Below the pieces are notes generated by a model. It saw only the letters and a program-made list of their open reading frames with translations. It did not search any database and was not told the origin of the DNA. From a virus, in the IMG/VR virus record IMGVR_UViG_3300025759_000565, positions 1-26,928 of that record: 26,928 nucleotides of DNA; one strand, given 5' to 3'. Each line of letters starts with the position of its first letter. Position 1 is the first letter of the stretch. Both the position numbers and the translations under genes were made by a program. Below, one piece after another: positions 5,823 through 12,454 of this stretch.

Positions 5823-6201
5823 TTTTATTAAACAAAGTACAGGTGTGGATGTTTTTGAAAACCGGAGGACAAGAAAACACACAGAAGCTAGGTCTTTATT
5901 AAATTATATATTAAGAAATAATTATAGTATGACTTTGTATGAAATAAGAGATTATTATATTAGTAACGGCAAGAGTTACGATCACGCAACCGCTCTTTTT
6001 TCTATTAAAAATTTCCAAACCTATAAGAGATTTAGTGATGATATAAAAAAATGGTACACGCAGTTTGAAAACAACTTTAGTGATAAAGAGTTAAATAAAT
6101 TAAAAAGAGAAAAAATAAAAGAAAACATTGATCTAATTAATCAAAGGTATATAAATAAAATTTATAGAATTACCAATAATTTAATAAACGCTAACAAATA
6201 A
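5794..6201 (+). CDS. DnaA domain IV-like DNA-binding protein
   Basis: The 135-aa product contains what looks like an isolated DnaA C-terminal DNA-binding domain. RRTRKHTEARSLLNYILRN (about residues 24-42) corresponds to the basic loop and first helices. TLYEIRDYY...NGKSYDHATALFSIKNF (about 47-74) corresponds to the helix-turn-helix and the DnaA signature, with DHATAL in place of the usual DHTTVL. The AAA+ ATPase and domains I-III are absent. It may bind a DnaA-box-like phage origin or compete with host DnaA. A long basic coiled-coil tail follows. It is the last gene before the cassette at 6230. Confidence 0.65.
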   Translation: MKKKINKVSNFIKQSTGVDVFENRRTRKHTEARSLLNYILRNNYSMTLYEIRDYYISNGKSYDHATALFSIKNFQTYKRFSDDIKKWYTQFENNFSDKELNKLKREKIKENIDLINQRYINKIYRITNNLINANK

Positions 6202-6229
6202 AAAAATTGAAAAAAACTTATATATAAAT
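6195..6229 (+). promoter_or_regulatory. Putative promoter of the DNA-modification cassette
   Basis: TATATATA begins at 6219, exactly 11 nt before the ATG at 6230, as in the stronger copies at 11602, 18848, 19637 and 21878. The upstream element is degenerate: CAAATA starts at 6195, four bases further upstream than the CAAAA position in the others. A near-leaderless transcript would result. It is the only gap in the 5416-10422 gene string. Confidence 0.45.
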
Positions 6230-6826
6230 ATGAAACCTATAAGAATTAAAATAGAAAAAATTAAAAACAACCCTGAGAACCCAAGAGTCATAAAAGACTA
6301 CAAGTTTAATAAATTAGTCAGGAGTGTAAAAGAATTTCCGCAAATGCTAGAGTTGAGGCCTATTGTAGTAGATGAAAACAATATAATACTGGGTGGTAAT
6401 ATGAGATATAAAGCTGCGGTGCAAGCAGGGCTAAAAGAAGTTTATGTTATACAGGCAGATGAGTTGACAGAAAAACAAAAAAAAGAATTTGTAATAAAAG
6501 ACAACAGCAGTTTTGGGGAATGGGATTGGGATGTTTTAGCTAATGAATGGGACATACAAAGCTTAAAAGATTGGGGCTTAGACATTCCTAAATGGGAAGA
6601 CACAGATGATTTTGACAATGATCTAGAAGACACAGGGGCTTATGATTACCCTGAAGACACAGCAGAAAGTTCACACGTAAAAATGGTGCAGTTGTTTTTA
6701 ACAACAGAAACAGAGCCTAATTTTAGGGAATGGGAATTAAAACTGAGGGAAAAGTATAATACTGATAATTTAACAGATACAATTTATCAAGCTATAAAAG
6801 AAACTTTTAATAATTATGACAACTAA
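6230..6826 (+). CDS. ParB-like domain protein
   Basis: The 198-aa product has a ParB/Srx-type N-terminal fold. NNPENPRV (residues 13-20) corresponds to the box I region, LRPIVVDENNIILGG follows, and GGNMRYKAA (55-63) is the GxxR signature that binds a phosphate of CTP/ATP in this superfamily. An acidic linker (about 105-145) leads to a C-terminal helical region. There is no HTH centromere-binding domain, so it is not a partition ParB. Stand-alone phage ParB-like proteins usually sit beside DNA-modifying enzymes; here the next gene is a DNA dioxygenase, overlapping by 11 nt. It may select sites or couple nucleotide binding to modification. Confidence 0.75.
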   Translation: MKPIRIKIEKIKNNPENPRVIKDYKFNKLVRSVKEFPQMLELRPIVVDENNIILGGNMRYKAAVQAGLKEVYVIQADELTEKQKKEFVIKDNSSFGEWDWDVLANEWDIQSLKDWGLDIPKWEDTDDFDNDLEDTGAYDYPEDTAESSHVKMVQLFLTTETEPNFREWELKLREKYNTDNLTDTIYQAIKETFNNYDN

Positions 6827-7712
6827 ACATATTGTAAAACCAAGATTGACAGATAAGCAGGCAAATAAACTTGCTGCAACTTTATTAACGGATAATGATT
6901 ACAACACTTTAATTACTTATGACGCAGACGTTTATTGTGAAGAAACCGGTAAGTGCATAGCTAAATTTAGAAAAAAAGTTATACCAGGTAAAATTGCAAA
7001 AGACGCATTCGATAATTTAAAGGGTGCAGCAACACCAACAAACAACAGGCCAAATTCTGGCGGTGAAACAGATCAAAAAGGTAACACAACACAATATAGA
7101 TTAAAAAAAGACGGCACAAGATCTAAAACAAACCAAGCTTTGACTTCTGTAAATAGCGGGATTATAGGTTATTTCGACAGAAATGCTAGATTTCCTTATT
7201 GTAGGCAAACTGCTTTTAACGAAAAAGAGTTTAGCAAATTTAAAAAGGCATACCCAATAATTAAATTTGTAGATAGTAAGTATGAAGAATTAATGCCTGA
7301 ACATTATAAGCTGCAAAGAGATCTTGCAGATAAGACATCACAGGATTTTGTAATAAACAATACAGCATTTACAACTGTTACTGTAAATAAAAATTGGCAA
7401 ACTGCTGTTCATACTGACGCTGGTGATTATGAAAAAGGTTTCGGTAATTTAGTTGTCTTAAGAAAAGGTAGATACACAGGCGGGTTTTTTGTTTTACCTA
7501 AATGGGGTGTGGCTTTTGATGTACAGAATTGTGATTTGTTATTAGTAGACGTACACGAATGGCACGGCAACACACCCATAGAGAAAATAGATGACAACGC
7601 AACTAGGGTGAGTTTAGTTATGTATTACAGAAAAAATATGGCAACTTGCGGAACAGCAGAAGAAGAAGCTGATATTGTAAAAAGAAGAACAAGAGGCACT
7701 AAATTAGTTTAA
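6816..7712 (+). CDS. TET/JBP-family 2-oxoglutarate/Fe(II) DNA dioxygenase
   Basis: The 298-aa product shows the double-stranded beta-helix pattern of the TET/JBP family. HTD (H199, D201) forms the iron-binding HxD in QTAVHTDAGDYEKGFGN. GRYTGGFFVLP follows, then VDVHEWHGNTP with H250 (or H247) as the distal iron ligand. R264 in TRVSLVMYYRKN is the expected 2-oxoglutarate contact. These enzymes hydroxylate the 5-methyl group of thymine (JBP) or 5-methylcytosine (TET) in DNA. Because a hydroxymethyl-dU kinase-like gene lies downstream, thymine in DNA is the likely substrate. No C5 methyltransferase is in the window. It overlaps the amidotransferase start by one base. Confidence 0.8.
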   Translation: MTTKHIVKPRLTDKQANKLAATLLTDNDYNTLITYDADVYCEETGKCIAKFRKKVIPGKIAKDAFDNLKGAATPTNNRPNSGGETDQKGNTTQYRLKKDGTRSKTNQALTSVNSGIIGYFDRNARFPYCRQTAFNEKEFSKFKKAYPIIKFVDSKYEELMPEHYKLQRDLADKTSQDFVINNTAFTTVTVNKNWQTAVHTDAGDYEKGFGNLVVLRKGRYTGGFFVLPKWGVAFDVQNCDLLLVDVHEWHGNTPIEKIDDNATRVSLVMYYRKNMATCGTAEEEADIVKRRTRGTKLV

Positions 7713-8314
7713 TGTGCGGAGTTGTAGGCTTTAGTTGTCAGGATCCTAAAAAGTATCATTTAGATTTACTGCATAAAATTATTATACAAAGCAAGATAAG
7801 AGGCTTGCACAGTTTTGGTTATACATATAACGCTAAAGAATTAGTTACTGTAAAACACCACGACTTAACCAAATTAGAATTGCCTTTAACGAACAAGATT
7901 ATATACCACAACAGATATTCTACAAGCGGGGACTATAAAGATCACAATAACAATCAGCCCATAACAAATAAAAACATTAGTTTAGTTTTCAATGGTGTGT
8001 TGGATATGCGAACAAAACAGGAAATTGAAAAGCATTACAACATAAAGATGCAAACAGACAATGACGGCGAAATAATATTGCATAAGTATGAAGAAAACCT
8101 AGAGAAATATATAAAAGAAACAACCGGCAGCTTTGCTGGGTTAATTTTAACTAACTGTAACAAACTTTTAGCAATAAGAAACACCAACAGGCCTTTATGG
8201 AAAGTTAATGTAAATGAAGCTGTTTATTTTGCCTCAACAAAAGATATATTTATTAGAGCCGATAAAACATTGGAACCTGTTGAATTAAAACCTTATGTAT
8301 TATATGAATATTAG
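7712..8314 (+). CDS. Stand-alone class-II glutamine amidotransferase domain
   Basis: The 200-aa product is only the Ntn-type glutaminase domain seen in GlmS, PurF and AsnB. It starts MCGVVGF, so C2 becomes the N-terminal nucleophile after Met removal. R68 in HNRYSTSGD, N94-G95 in FNGVLDM and TDNDGE (residues 115-120) match the glutamine-binding positions. GSFAG and AIRNTNRPLW complete the fold. There is no synthase or ligase half, so the ammonia must be passed to a partner, or the domain acts as an amidohydrolase. Position within the modification cassette points to supplying ammonia for, or trimming, the amino group attached to the base. The start is fixed by the MCG motif. Confidence 0.8.
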   Translation: MCGVVGFSCQDPKKYHLDLLHKIIIQSKIRGLHSFGYTYNAKELVTVKHHDLTKLELPLTNKIIYHNRYSTSGDYKDHNNNQPITNKNISLVFNGVLDMRTKQEIEKHYNIKMQTDNDGEIILHKYEENLEKYIKETTGSFAGLILTNCNKLLAIRNTNRPLWKVNVNEAVYFASTKDIFIRADKTLEPVELKPYVLYEY

Positions 8315-8708
8315 AAAAGCAATAAGATCTGACAAAGATTATATAAAAAAACTACACAAACAACACGCAAAGCACATAGGCAGCTTTAATCTTTATCAGG
8401 TTTGGGATAAATATTTAACAGAAAAAACTAATTATGTTTATGTAATAATAGACAATATGGGCTTTATGCGTTACGGTTATTCTAAAAAATATAATTCCTA
8501 TGTGTTACACGAAATAGCTGTTGACAACGAATGCAAACAAATAGGTGTAGGGAGAATGTTGTACGATTATTTACCTAAACCTATAATGATTAAGTGTAAT
8601 AAAGATAATGAGATAGGCAACAAATTTTATTTAAAAATGAATATGACTAAAGCCGGTGTTACAAAAACTAAAAAAGGAGTAGAACAAAATATATGGTGGG
8701 CTACATAG
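8304..8708 (+). CDS. GNAT-family acyltransferase
   Basis: A 134-aa GNAT protein. MNIRKAIRSDKDYIKKLH is the typical first strand and helix, and HEIAVDNECKQIGVGRMLYDYL is motif A, with QIGVGR as the acyl-CoA pyrophosphate loop. NEIGNKFYLKMNMTKAG is motif B. I chose ATG 8304 over the in-frame ATG 8295 because GNAT proteins usually begin right at this strand; 8295 would add MYY. It overlaps the amidotransferase gene by 11 nt. In this setting it probably acylates an amine on the modified base or its precursor. Phage Mu Mom is a precedent for a GNAT-fold DNA modifier. Protein acetylation is the alternative. Confidence 0.75.
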   Translation: MNIRKAIRSDKDYIKKLHKQHAKHIGSFNLYQVWDKYLTEKTNYVYVIIDNMGFMRYGYSKKYNSYVLHEIAVDNECKQIGVGRMLYDYLPKPIMIKCNKDNEIGNKFYLKMNMTKAGVTKTKKGVEQNIWWAT

Positions 8709-9565
8709 ATTATCACATTAAATCTTCACAAGCTAAAGATATAGATCCAAGCAATGATTGTTTAAGATATGTTGCGGATAGATTTGAACTAAACAAAGAA
8801 CAGCGTTATTGGTTAGCATTTTTGTTTGGTACTTGCTACTCGGCAACTATGGTTTATTATGTATATAATGAATTCCCTGATTACGAGAATGTAGATGTAA
8901 ACCGACTGCAAAGATGGTGGGACACAAACAAACACAAAACATTATTTCAAACAGATAGGCTCAGAGTAAAGACACAAAACAAGTTTGTGGAAACATTTGT
9001 TAGTTATAAAAACTTACTTAACGGAATGAAGCAAGACGATTACTTCAATTCATTAAAGCAACCTAACAGGCAAATGACTTATGACAATTGTTACGCTAAT
9101 TTATCAAACATAAGAAATTTTGGTAGATTCACTATGTTTATTTATCTTGAGATGGTAAATGTATTGACGGGCTATAATTATGAGCCTACATATTTAGATC
9201 TTAAAAATGCAGAAAGTTGTAGGAATGGTTTAGTATATCATCTAGGCAATTATGAATTAGATACACACGGCACTAAAAAGAGATTGACAATCAAGCAATT
9301 AAATTATTTACAATATAAATTTAAAGAATTAAAACAAGAGATACAGCAGTTAGATATATCACACAAAAACATTTGGAACATAGAAACTACATTATGTGCT
9401 TACAAAAAATATATAAAAGGTAAAAGATATATAGGCTACTACATAGACAGACAACGTAAAGAAATACTAAAAATGCAGGACGCTGTGCAGGACGGAGTAG
9501 ATTGGAGTGTGTTGTGGGATTTTAGAAATGAAACTTATGATAAACAATGGCTAAAAGAATTATAG
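8693..9565 (+). CDS. aGPT-PPlase-like amino acid/amine:DNA base transferase
   Basis: The 290-aa helical protein resembles the alpha-glutamyl/putrescinyl-thymine pyrophosphorylase (aGPT-PPlase) families of hypermodifying phages. These replace the (pyro)phosphate on 5-hydroxymethyl-dU in DNA with an amine or amino acid and are distantly related to HhH DNA glycosylases. Visible features are SNDCLRYVADRFELNKEQRY (residues about 20-39), LFGTCYSATMVYYVYNEF, RNFGRFTMFIYLEMVNVLTG (about 139-158) and ESCRNGLVYHLG. I cannot point to proven catalytic residues. The family call rests on this pattern plus the adjacent kinase, which overlaps by 19 nt. Without a profile search the exact clade is open. Confidence 0.65.
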   Translation: MVGYIDYHIKSSQAKDIDPSNDCLRYVADRFELNKEQRYWLAFLFGTCYSATMVYYVYNEFPDYENVDVNRLQRWWDTNKHKTLFQTDRLRVKTQNKFVETFVSYKNLLNGMKQDDYFNSLKQPNRQMTYDNCYANLSNIRNFGRFTMFIYLEMVNVLTGYNYEPTYLDLKNAESCRNGLVYHLGNYELDTHGTKKRLTIKQLNYLQYKFKELKQEIQQLDISHKNIWNIETTLCAYKKYIKGKRYIGYYIDRQRKEILKMQDAVQDGVDWSVLWDFRNETYDKQWLKEL

Positions 9566-10062
9566 CAATAGGAGGTATGCCGGCAAGTGGCAAAACAACA
9601 CTTATGAAAAACATTATCAAAGAGTATATGCCTTTAAATACTTTTAAATATAAATTAGTTAGAGGTATGTATTGCCCAAGAAGATTGATATATTTCATAG
9701 GAGTATATGACGAATCTACATTCAGCGGTACTGATAAGTTATCAATGGCTGTACAACCTTACTTTGTACAATTACTAAGTAAACTAACAAAAGGTGTGTT
9801 TATATTCGAGGGAGATAGATTGTTCAATCAGAGCCTATTCGATAAAGTAAAATGCGAAAAGATTATTATTGACGCAGATGAGGAAACACTTAAACAAAGA
9901 CACCTACAAAGAAATGATAATCAATCAAGTAAGTTTATTAAATCCAAACGTACTAAATTAAATAATATATTAGAAAAAAATTCAGTAACTTTATTACCAA
10001 ACAATACTAGCGAACAAAATAAATACGCTTTTGATTATATATTAAAAAGGATTAACCAATAA
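9547..10062 (+). CDS. 5-hydroxymethyl-dU DNA kinase-like P-loop kinase
   Basis: The 171-aa kinase has Walker A GGMPASGKT (residues 9-17). YFIGVYDESTFSGTDKLSMA follows (about 49-68), where 'GTD-LSMAVQ' is a motif I associate with phage hydroxymethyl-dU DNA kinases. FEGDRLFN (87-94) is the Walker B/substrate region, and a lid-like arginine segment comes after (QRHLQRNDNQSSKF). It would phosphorylate the hydroxymethyl group made by the dioxygenase, activating it for displacement by the aGPT-PPlase-like enzyme. The C terminus lacks the extra helical domain of some relatives, so this is a minimal version. The terminase small subunit starts on the base after its stop codon. Confidence 0.7.
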   Translation: MAKRIIAIGGMPASGKTTLMKNIIKEYMPLNTFKYKLVRGMYCPRRLIYFIGVYDESTFSGTDKLSMAVQPYFVQLLSKLTKGVFIFEGDRLFNQSLFDKVKCEKIIIDADEETLKQRHLQRNDNQSSKFIKSKRTKLNNILEKNSVTLLPNNTSEQNKYAFDYILKRINQ

Positions 10063-10422
10063 ATGAACAAAACCGAACAGCATAAAAAAGCATTATTAGA
10101 AGCCTTGGAGAAATCATTAGGCGTAGTTACAACTGCCTGTAAAAGAGTAGGGGTGGGGCGTACAACTTACTACGATTGGTATAATAGTGATGAGGAATTT
10201 AAACAAAGTGTAGACGATCTGCAAAATGTTGCGTTGGACTTTGCTGAATCACAACTACATAAACAGATAGCGGAAAACTCAACAACTGCTACTATATTCT
10301 ATTTAAAAACAAAAGGCAAAAAACGAGGTTATGTGGAGAGGCAAGAGATAACCGGTGCCGAAGGAGTTCCGACTAATTTCCAAGTAGAGATAATTGATAA
10401 AACAGAAGATACAGAAAATTAA
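10063..10422 (+). CDS. terS: Terminase small subunit
   Basis: A 119-aa protein with an N-terminal helix-turn-helix: LLEALEKSLGVVTTACKRVG then GRTTYYDWYNSDEEFKQSV (about residues 10-50). This is the standard DNA-recognition domain of small terminase subunits. A helical oligomerisation region (LDFAESQLHKQIAENSTTAT) follows, and YLKTKGKKRGYVERQEITG is typical of the family's C-terminal end. It recognises the packaging site and regulates the large subunit, whose gene overlaps its end by 29 nt in another frame. Confidence 0.85.
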   Translation: MNKTEQHKKALLEALEKSLGVVTTACKRVGVGRTTYYDWYNSDEEFKQSVDDLQNVALDFAESQLHKQIAENSTTATIFYLKTKGKKRGYVERQEITGAEGVPTNFQVEIIDKTEDTEN

Positions 10423-11566
10423 GACCAACAAGGTCTATAAACATTTAACCAATAGTAAAAAGAAAATTGTAGTTGAACAAGGCGGTACAAGATCCGGTAA
10501 AACCTACAACATTATACTTTGGATAATTCTGCAGTACGCTCCACAAAACAATAACAAAATTATTACTATTTGCCGTAAAGCTTTTCCTAGTTTAAGAGCG
10601 TCTGTGATGAGGGACTTCTTTGATATACTAAGAAAGCTTAATATATATCAAGAAGAAAACCACAACAAATCAAATAGCGAGTACAAATTGTACGGCAACT
10701 TAGTTGAGTTTATTAGTTTAGATATGCCACAAAAAGTAAGAGGTCGTAAAAGAAACCTTTTATTTATTAATGAGGCTAACGAATTGCATTGGGAAGATTG
10801 GCAACAGTTAATATTTAGAACAGACCAAAGAATAATTATCGATTATAATCCTAGTGACGAGTATCATTGGATCTATGACAAAGTAATACCTAGAGAAGAT
10901 TGTGATTTCTATCGAACAACTTATTTAGACAATCCTTTTTTAGAAAACAGCATAAAGCAAGAGATCGAAAGGCTTAAAGAAACAGATGAGCAATATTGGC
11001 AAATATATGGCTTAGGTTTAAAGGGTGTCAGTAAAGCTACTATCTTTAAATACTACGAATGCAATAAGATCCCTGAAGACGCTAAGTTTATCTCTTATGG
11101 CGCAGATGCAGGGTACACAAATGATCCTTCAACGCTTGTTAGCGTTTACACTAAAGATCACAACCTTTATATCAAAGAACATTTATACAGAACACAAATG
11201 ACTACAAAAGATCTACACAATCATTTTATAGACATAGGTGTAGGATCTAATCAAATTTATATGGATAGCAGCGAGCCTAGACTTATAGATGAATTAAGGA
11301 GAATGGGTTGGGCTATACGGCCTAGCTTAAAGGGTAGGGATTCAGTTAATGCAGGTATTGATTTATTAAAAAGATATAAGTTGCACATAACAACAGACAG
11401 CAATAATGCAATACAAGAGTTTAGGAATTATAAATGGAAGGAAGATAAAACCGGTAGGCTTGTAAATATGCCGGAAGACAAGAACAATCACATAATCGAC
11501 GCAGTAAGATATGCGACTTACAGTATATTAAGTAGACCAAACTTTGGTAAGTACGCTATAAATTAA
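10394..11566 (+). CDS. terL: Terminase large subunit, PBSX type
   Basis: The 390-aa packaging motor has an ATPase with Walker A GGTRSGKT (residues 30-37) and Walker B LLFINEA, with catalytic E127. Its nuclease domain shows the acidic residues D238 (YGADAG), D291 (MDSSEP) and D369 (HIIDA). Length and motif order fit the PBSX/Terminase_3 family, associated with headful or cohesive-end packaging depending on the clade. The start is TTG at 10394; no ATG is available before the ATPase core, and the overlap with terS is 29 nt. A promoter-like element for the tail genes lies directly after the stop codon. Confidence 0.92.
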   Translation: MIKQKIQKIKTNKVYKHLTNSKKKIVVEQGGTRSGKTYNIILWIILQYAPQNNNKIITICRKAFPSLRASVMRDFFDILRKLNIYQEENHNKSNSEYKLYGNLVEFISLDMPQKVRGRKRNLLFINEANELHWEDWQQLIFRTDQRIIIDYNPSDEYHWIYDKVIPREDCDFYRTTYLDNPFLENSIKQEIERLKETDEQYWQIYGLGLKGVSKATIFKYYECNKIPEDAKFISYGADAGYTNDPSTLVSVYTKDHNLYIKEHLYRTQMTTKDLHNHFIDIGVGSNQIYMDSSEPRLIDELRRMGWAIRPSLKGRDSVNAGIDLLKRYKLHITTDSNNAIQEFRNYKWKEDKTGRLVNMPEDKNNHIIDAVRYATYSILSRPNFGKYAIN

Positions 11567-11567
11567 C

Positions 11568-11601
11568 CGCCAAAATAATTTAAAAAAGTTTATATATTAA
11601 T
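11568..11601 (+). promoter_or_regulatory. Putative phage promoter before the tail genes
   Basis: CCAAAA at 11570-11575 (CAAAA aligned at -31 from the ATG) and TATATAT at 11591-11597 (-11) match the spacing at 18848, 19637 and 21878. The ATGC of the upstream box is changed to CGCC. It occupies the whole terL/tail gap. Confidence 0.55.
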
Positions 11602-12246
11602 ATGAAGACAACAATTACAATACCCACAACCCTGAATGACATAACGCTTGCTCAATACAAAGAATGGGTAAAACTTGGAGAACTTAAAGACATACAATTA
11701 CAAATGGAAACTATTAGGATCTTCTGTAACATACCACTAATAAGTGTAAGGCGTATGAGAGCCTCTGATATAAATGACATTACAAACAATATATTTAAAA
11801 TGTTAGAAACTAAACCTACGCTTATTAATAGATTCAAAATGAATGGCGTTGAGTATGGCTTCATACCTAATTTAGATGATATGACTTTTGGTGAGTATGT
11901 AGACCTAGACACATACATAGGTAATTGGCCGGAGATTGAAAAAGCAATGGCTGTACTATATAGGCCTGTTACAATCAAGGTTAAAAACAAGTATTTGATA
12001 GAAGATTATAATGCTGACAACTATGAGGTAATGGAAGATATGCCTTTAGACGTTGTTTTGGGTTCCATTGTTTTTTTTTACAATTTAGGGATCGACTTAT
12101 GCAAAGTTATGACCAACTATATACAGACAGCGGACAAGGACAGCTTGATGGAAGAACAAATTTTAATAGCAAATATGGATGGTATAACTCCATTTATGCT
12201 CTCGCTCAAGGAAACATTACACAGTTTGAAAATATCACTAAATTAA
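11602..12246 (+). CDS. Tail assembly chaperone, unshifted form (gpG-like)
   Basis: This 214-aa protein follows terL and leads a tail-gene block. NDITLAQYKEWVKLGELKD, then IPNLDDMTFGEYVDLDTYIG (about residues 90-108) and MAVLYRPV is a pattern I know from proteins at this position in Bacteroidetes phages. The identification as a tail assembly chaperone comes mainly from genetic structure: a run of nine T near codon 157 and a long overlapping -1 frame that extends the product by a separate C-terminal domain, as for lambda G/GT. Such chaperones coat the tape measure before tube assembly. The tape measure is unusually far downstream (17010). Confidence 0.6.
   Translation: MKTTITIPTTLNDITLAQYKEWVKLGELKDIQLQMETIRIFCNIPLISVRRMRASDINDITNNIFKMLETKPTLINRFKMNGVEYGFIPNLDDMTFGEYVDLDTYIGNWPEIEKAMAVLYRPVTIKVKNKYLIEDYNADNYEVMEDMPLDVVLGSIVFFYNLGIDLCKVMTNYIQTADKDSLMEEQILIANMDGITPFMLSLKETLHSLKISLN
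12072..12078 (+). promoter_or_regulatory. Probable programmed -1 ribosomal frameshift site
   Basis: Nine consecutive T lie at 12071-12079. In the frame of the 11602 gene they read GTT TTT TTT TAC, so the heptamer T TTT TTT is in the register required for a -1 slip. After the slip the reading continues at 12078 (TTA CAA TTT) without a stop to 12332. The -1 frame has its last upstream stop at 12024-12026, so the run lies inside the only permitted window. Confidence 0.75.
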
Positions 12247-12332
12247 ATTTACACCAATGCTTGTATTACTTAACCTTTGAAAAAGAAAAACAAGAACTAG
12301 AACAAAGAATAATTAAAAAAAGTTTTAAATGA
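12078..12332 (+). CDS. Frameshift extension of tail assembly chaperone (gpT-like domain)
   Basis: This -1 frame segment would be translated as the C-terminal 84 residues of a 243-aa fusion (159 aa from the 11602 frame plus 84). An ATG at 12099 could also start it alone (77 aa), but that would overlap the upstream gene by 148 nt, which is unusual here. The segment contains YGWYNSIYALAQGNITQFEN, then LNLHQCLYYLTFEKEKQELE. The 'W...Y.LA.G.I..FE.I..L.L...L.YL' pattern looks like the T domain of tail chaperones, which contacts the tail tube. It ends in an ATGA overlap with the next gene. Confidence 0.7.
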   Translation, partial: LQFRDRLMQSYDQLYTDSGQGQLDGRTNFNSKYGWYNSIYALAQGNITQFENITKLNLHQCLYYLTFEKEKQELEQRIIKKSFK

Positions 12333-12454
12333 CAGAAACAATTAAACATTTATTAGGTATATGCGGTGAAGCACACCCGAACATTTATACAATACTATTT
12401 ATTTTAATAATATTAAGAACAGCAATCAATAAAATAAAAACTTATACGAAATGA
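12329..12454 (+). CDS. Small membrane protein with GICGEAHPN motif, 41 aa
   Basis: ATG 12329 to TGA 12452-12454, in ATGA overlaps with both neighbours. A short amphipathic start, MTETIKHLLGICGEAHPN, precedes a hydrophobic helix IYTILFILIILRTAI (about residues 19-33) and a basic end. The 'LLG-CGE-HPN-' lead followed by one membrane span recurs, to my memory, in tail regions of Bacteroidetes phages. No function is known. It could be a holin-like or injection-associated peptide. Confidence 0.6.
   Translation: MTETIKHLLGICGEAHPNIYTILFILIILRTAINKIKTYTK

Noticed and set aside
6230-6826. Plasmid-type partition ParB indicating a phage-plasmid
   Set aside because: Only the N-terminal ParB-like fold is present, with no HTH centromere-binding domain and no ParA neighbour; the context is DNA modification.
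10063-10422. The HTH protein as a transposase or transcription regulator
   Set aside because: Its C-terminal pattern and immediate coupling to the large terminase fit the small terminase subunit better.
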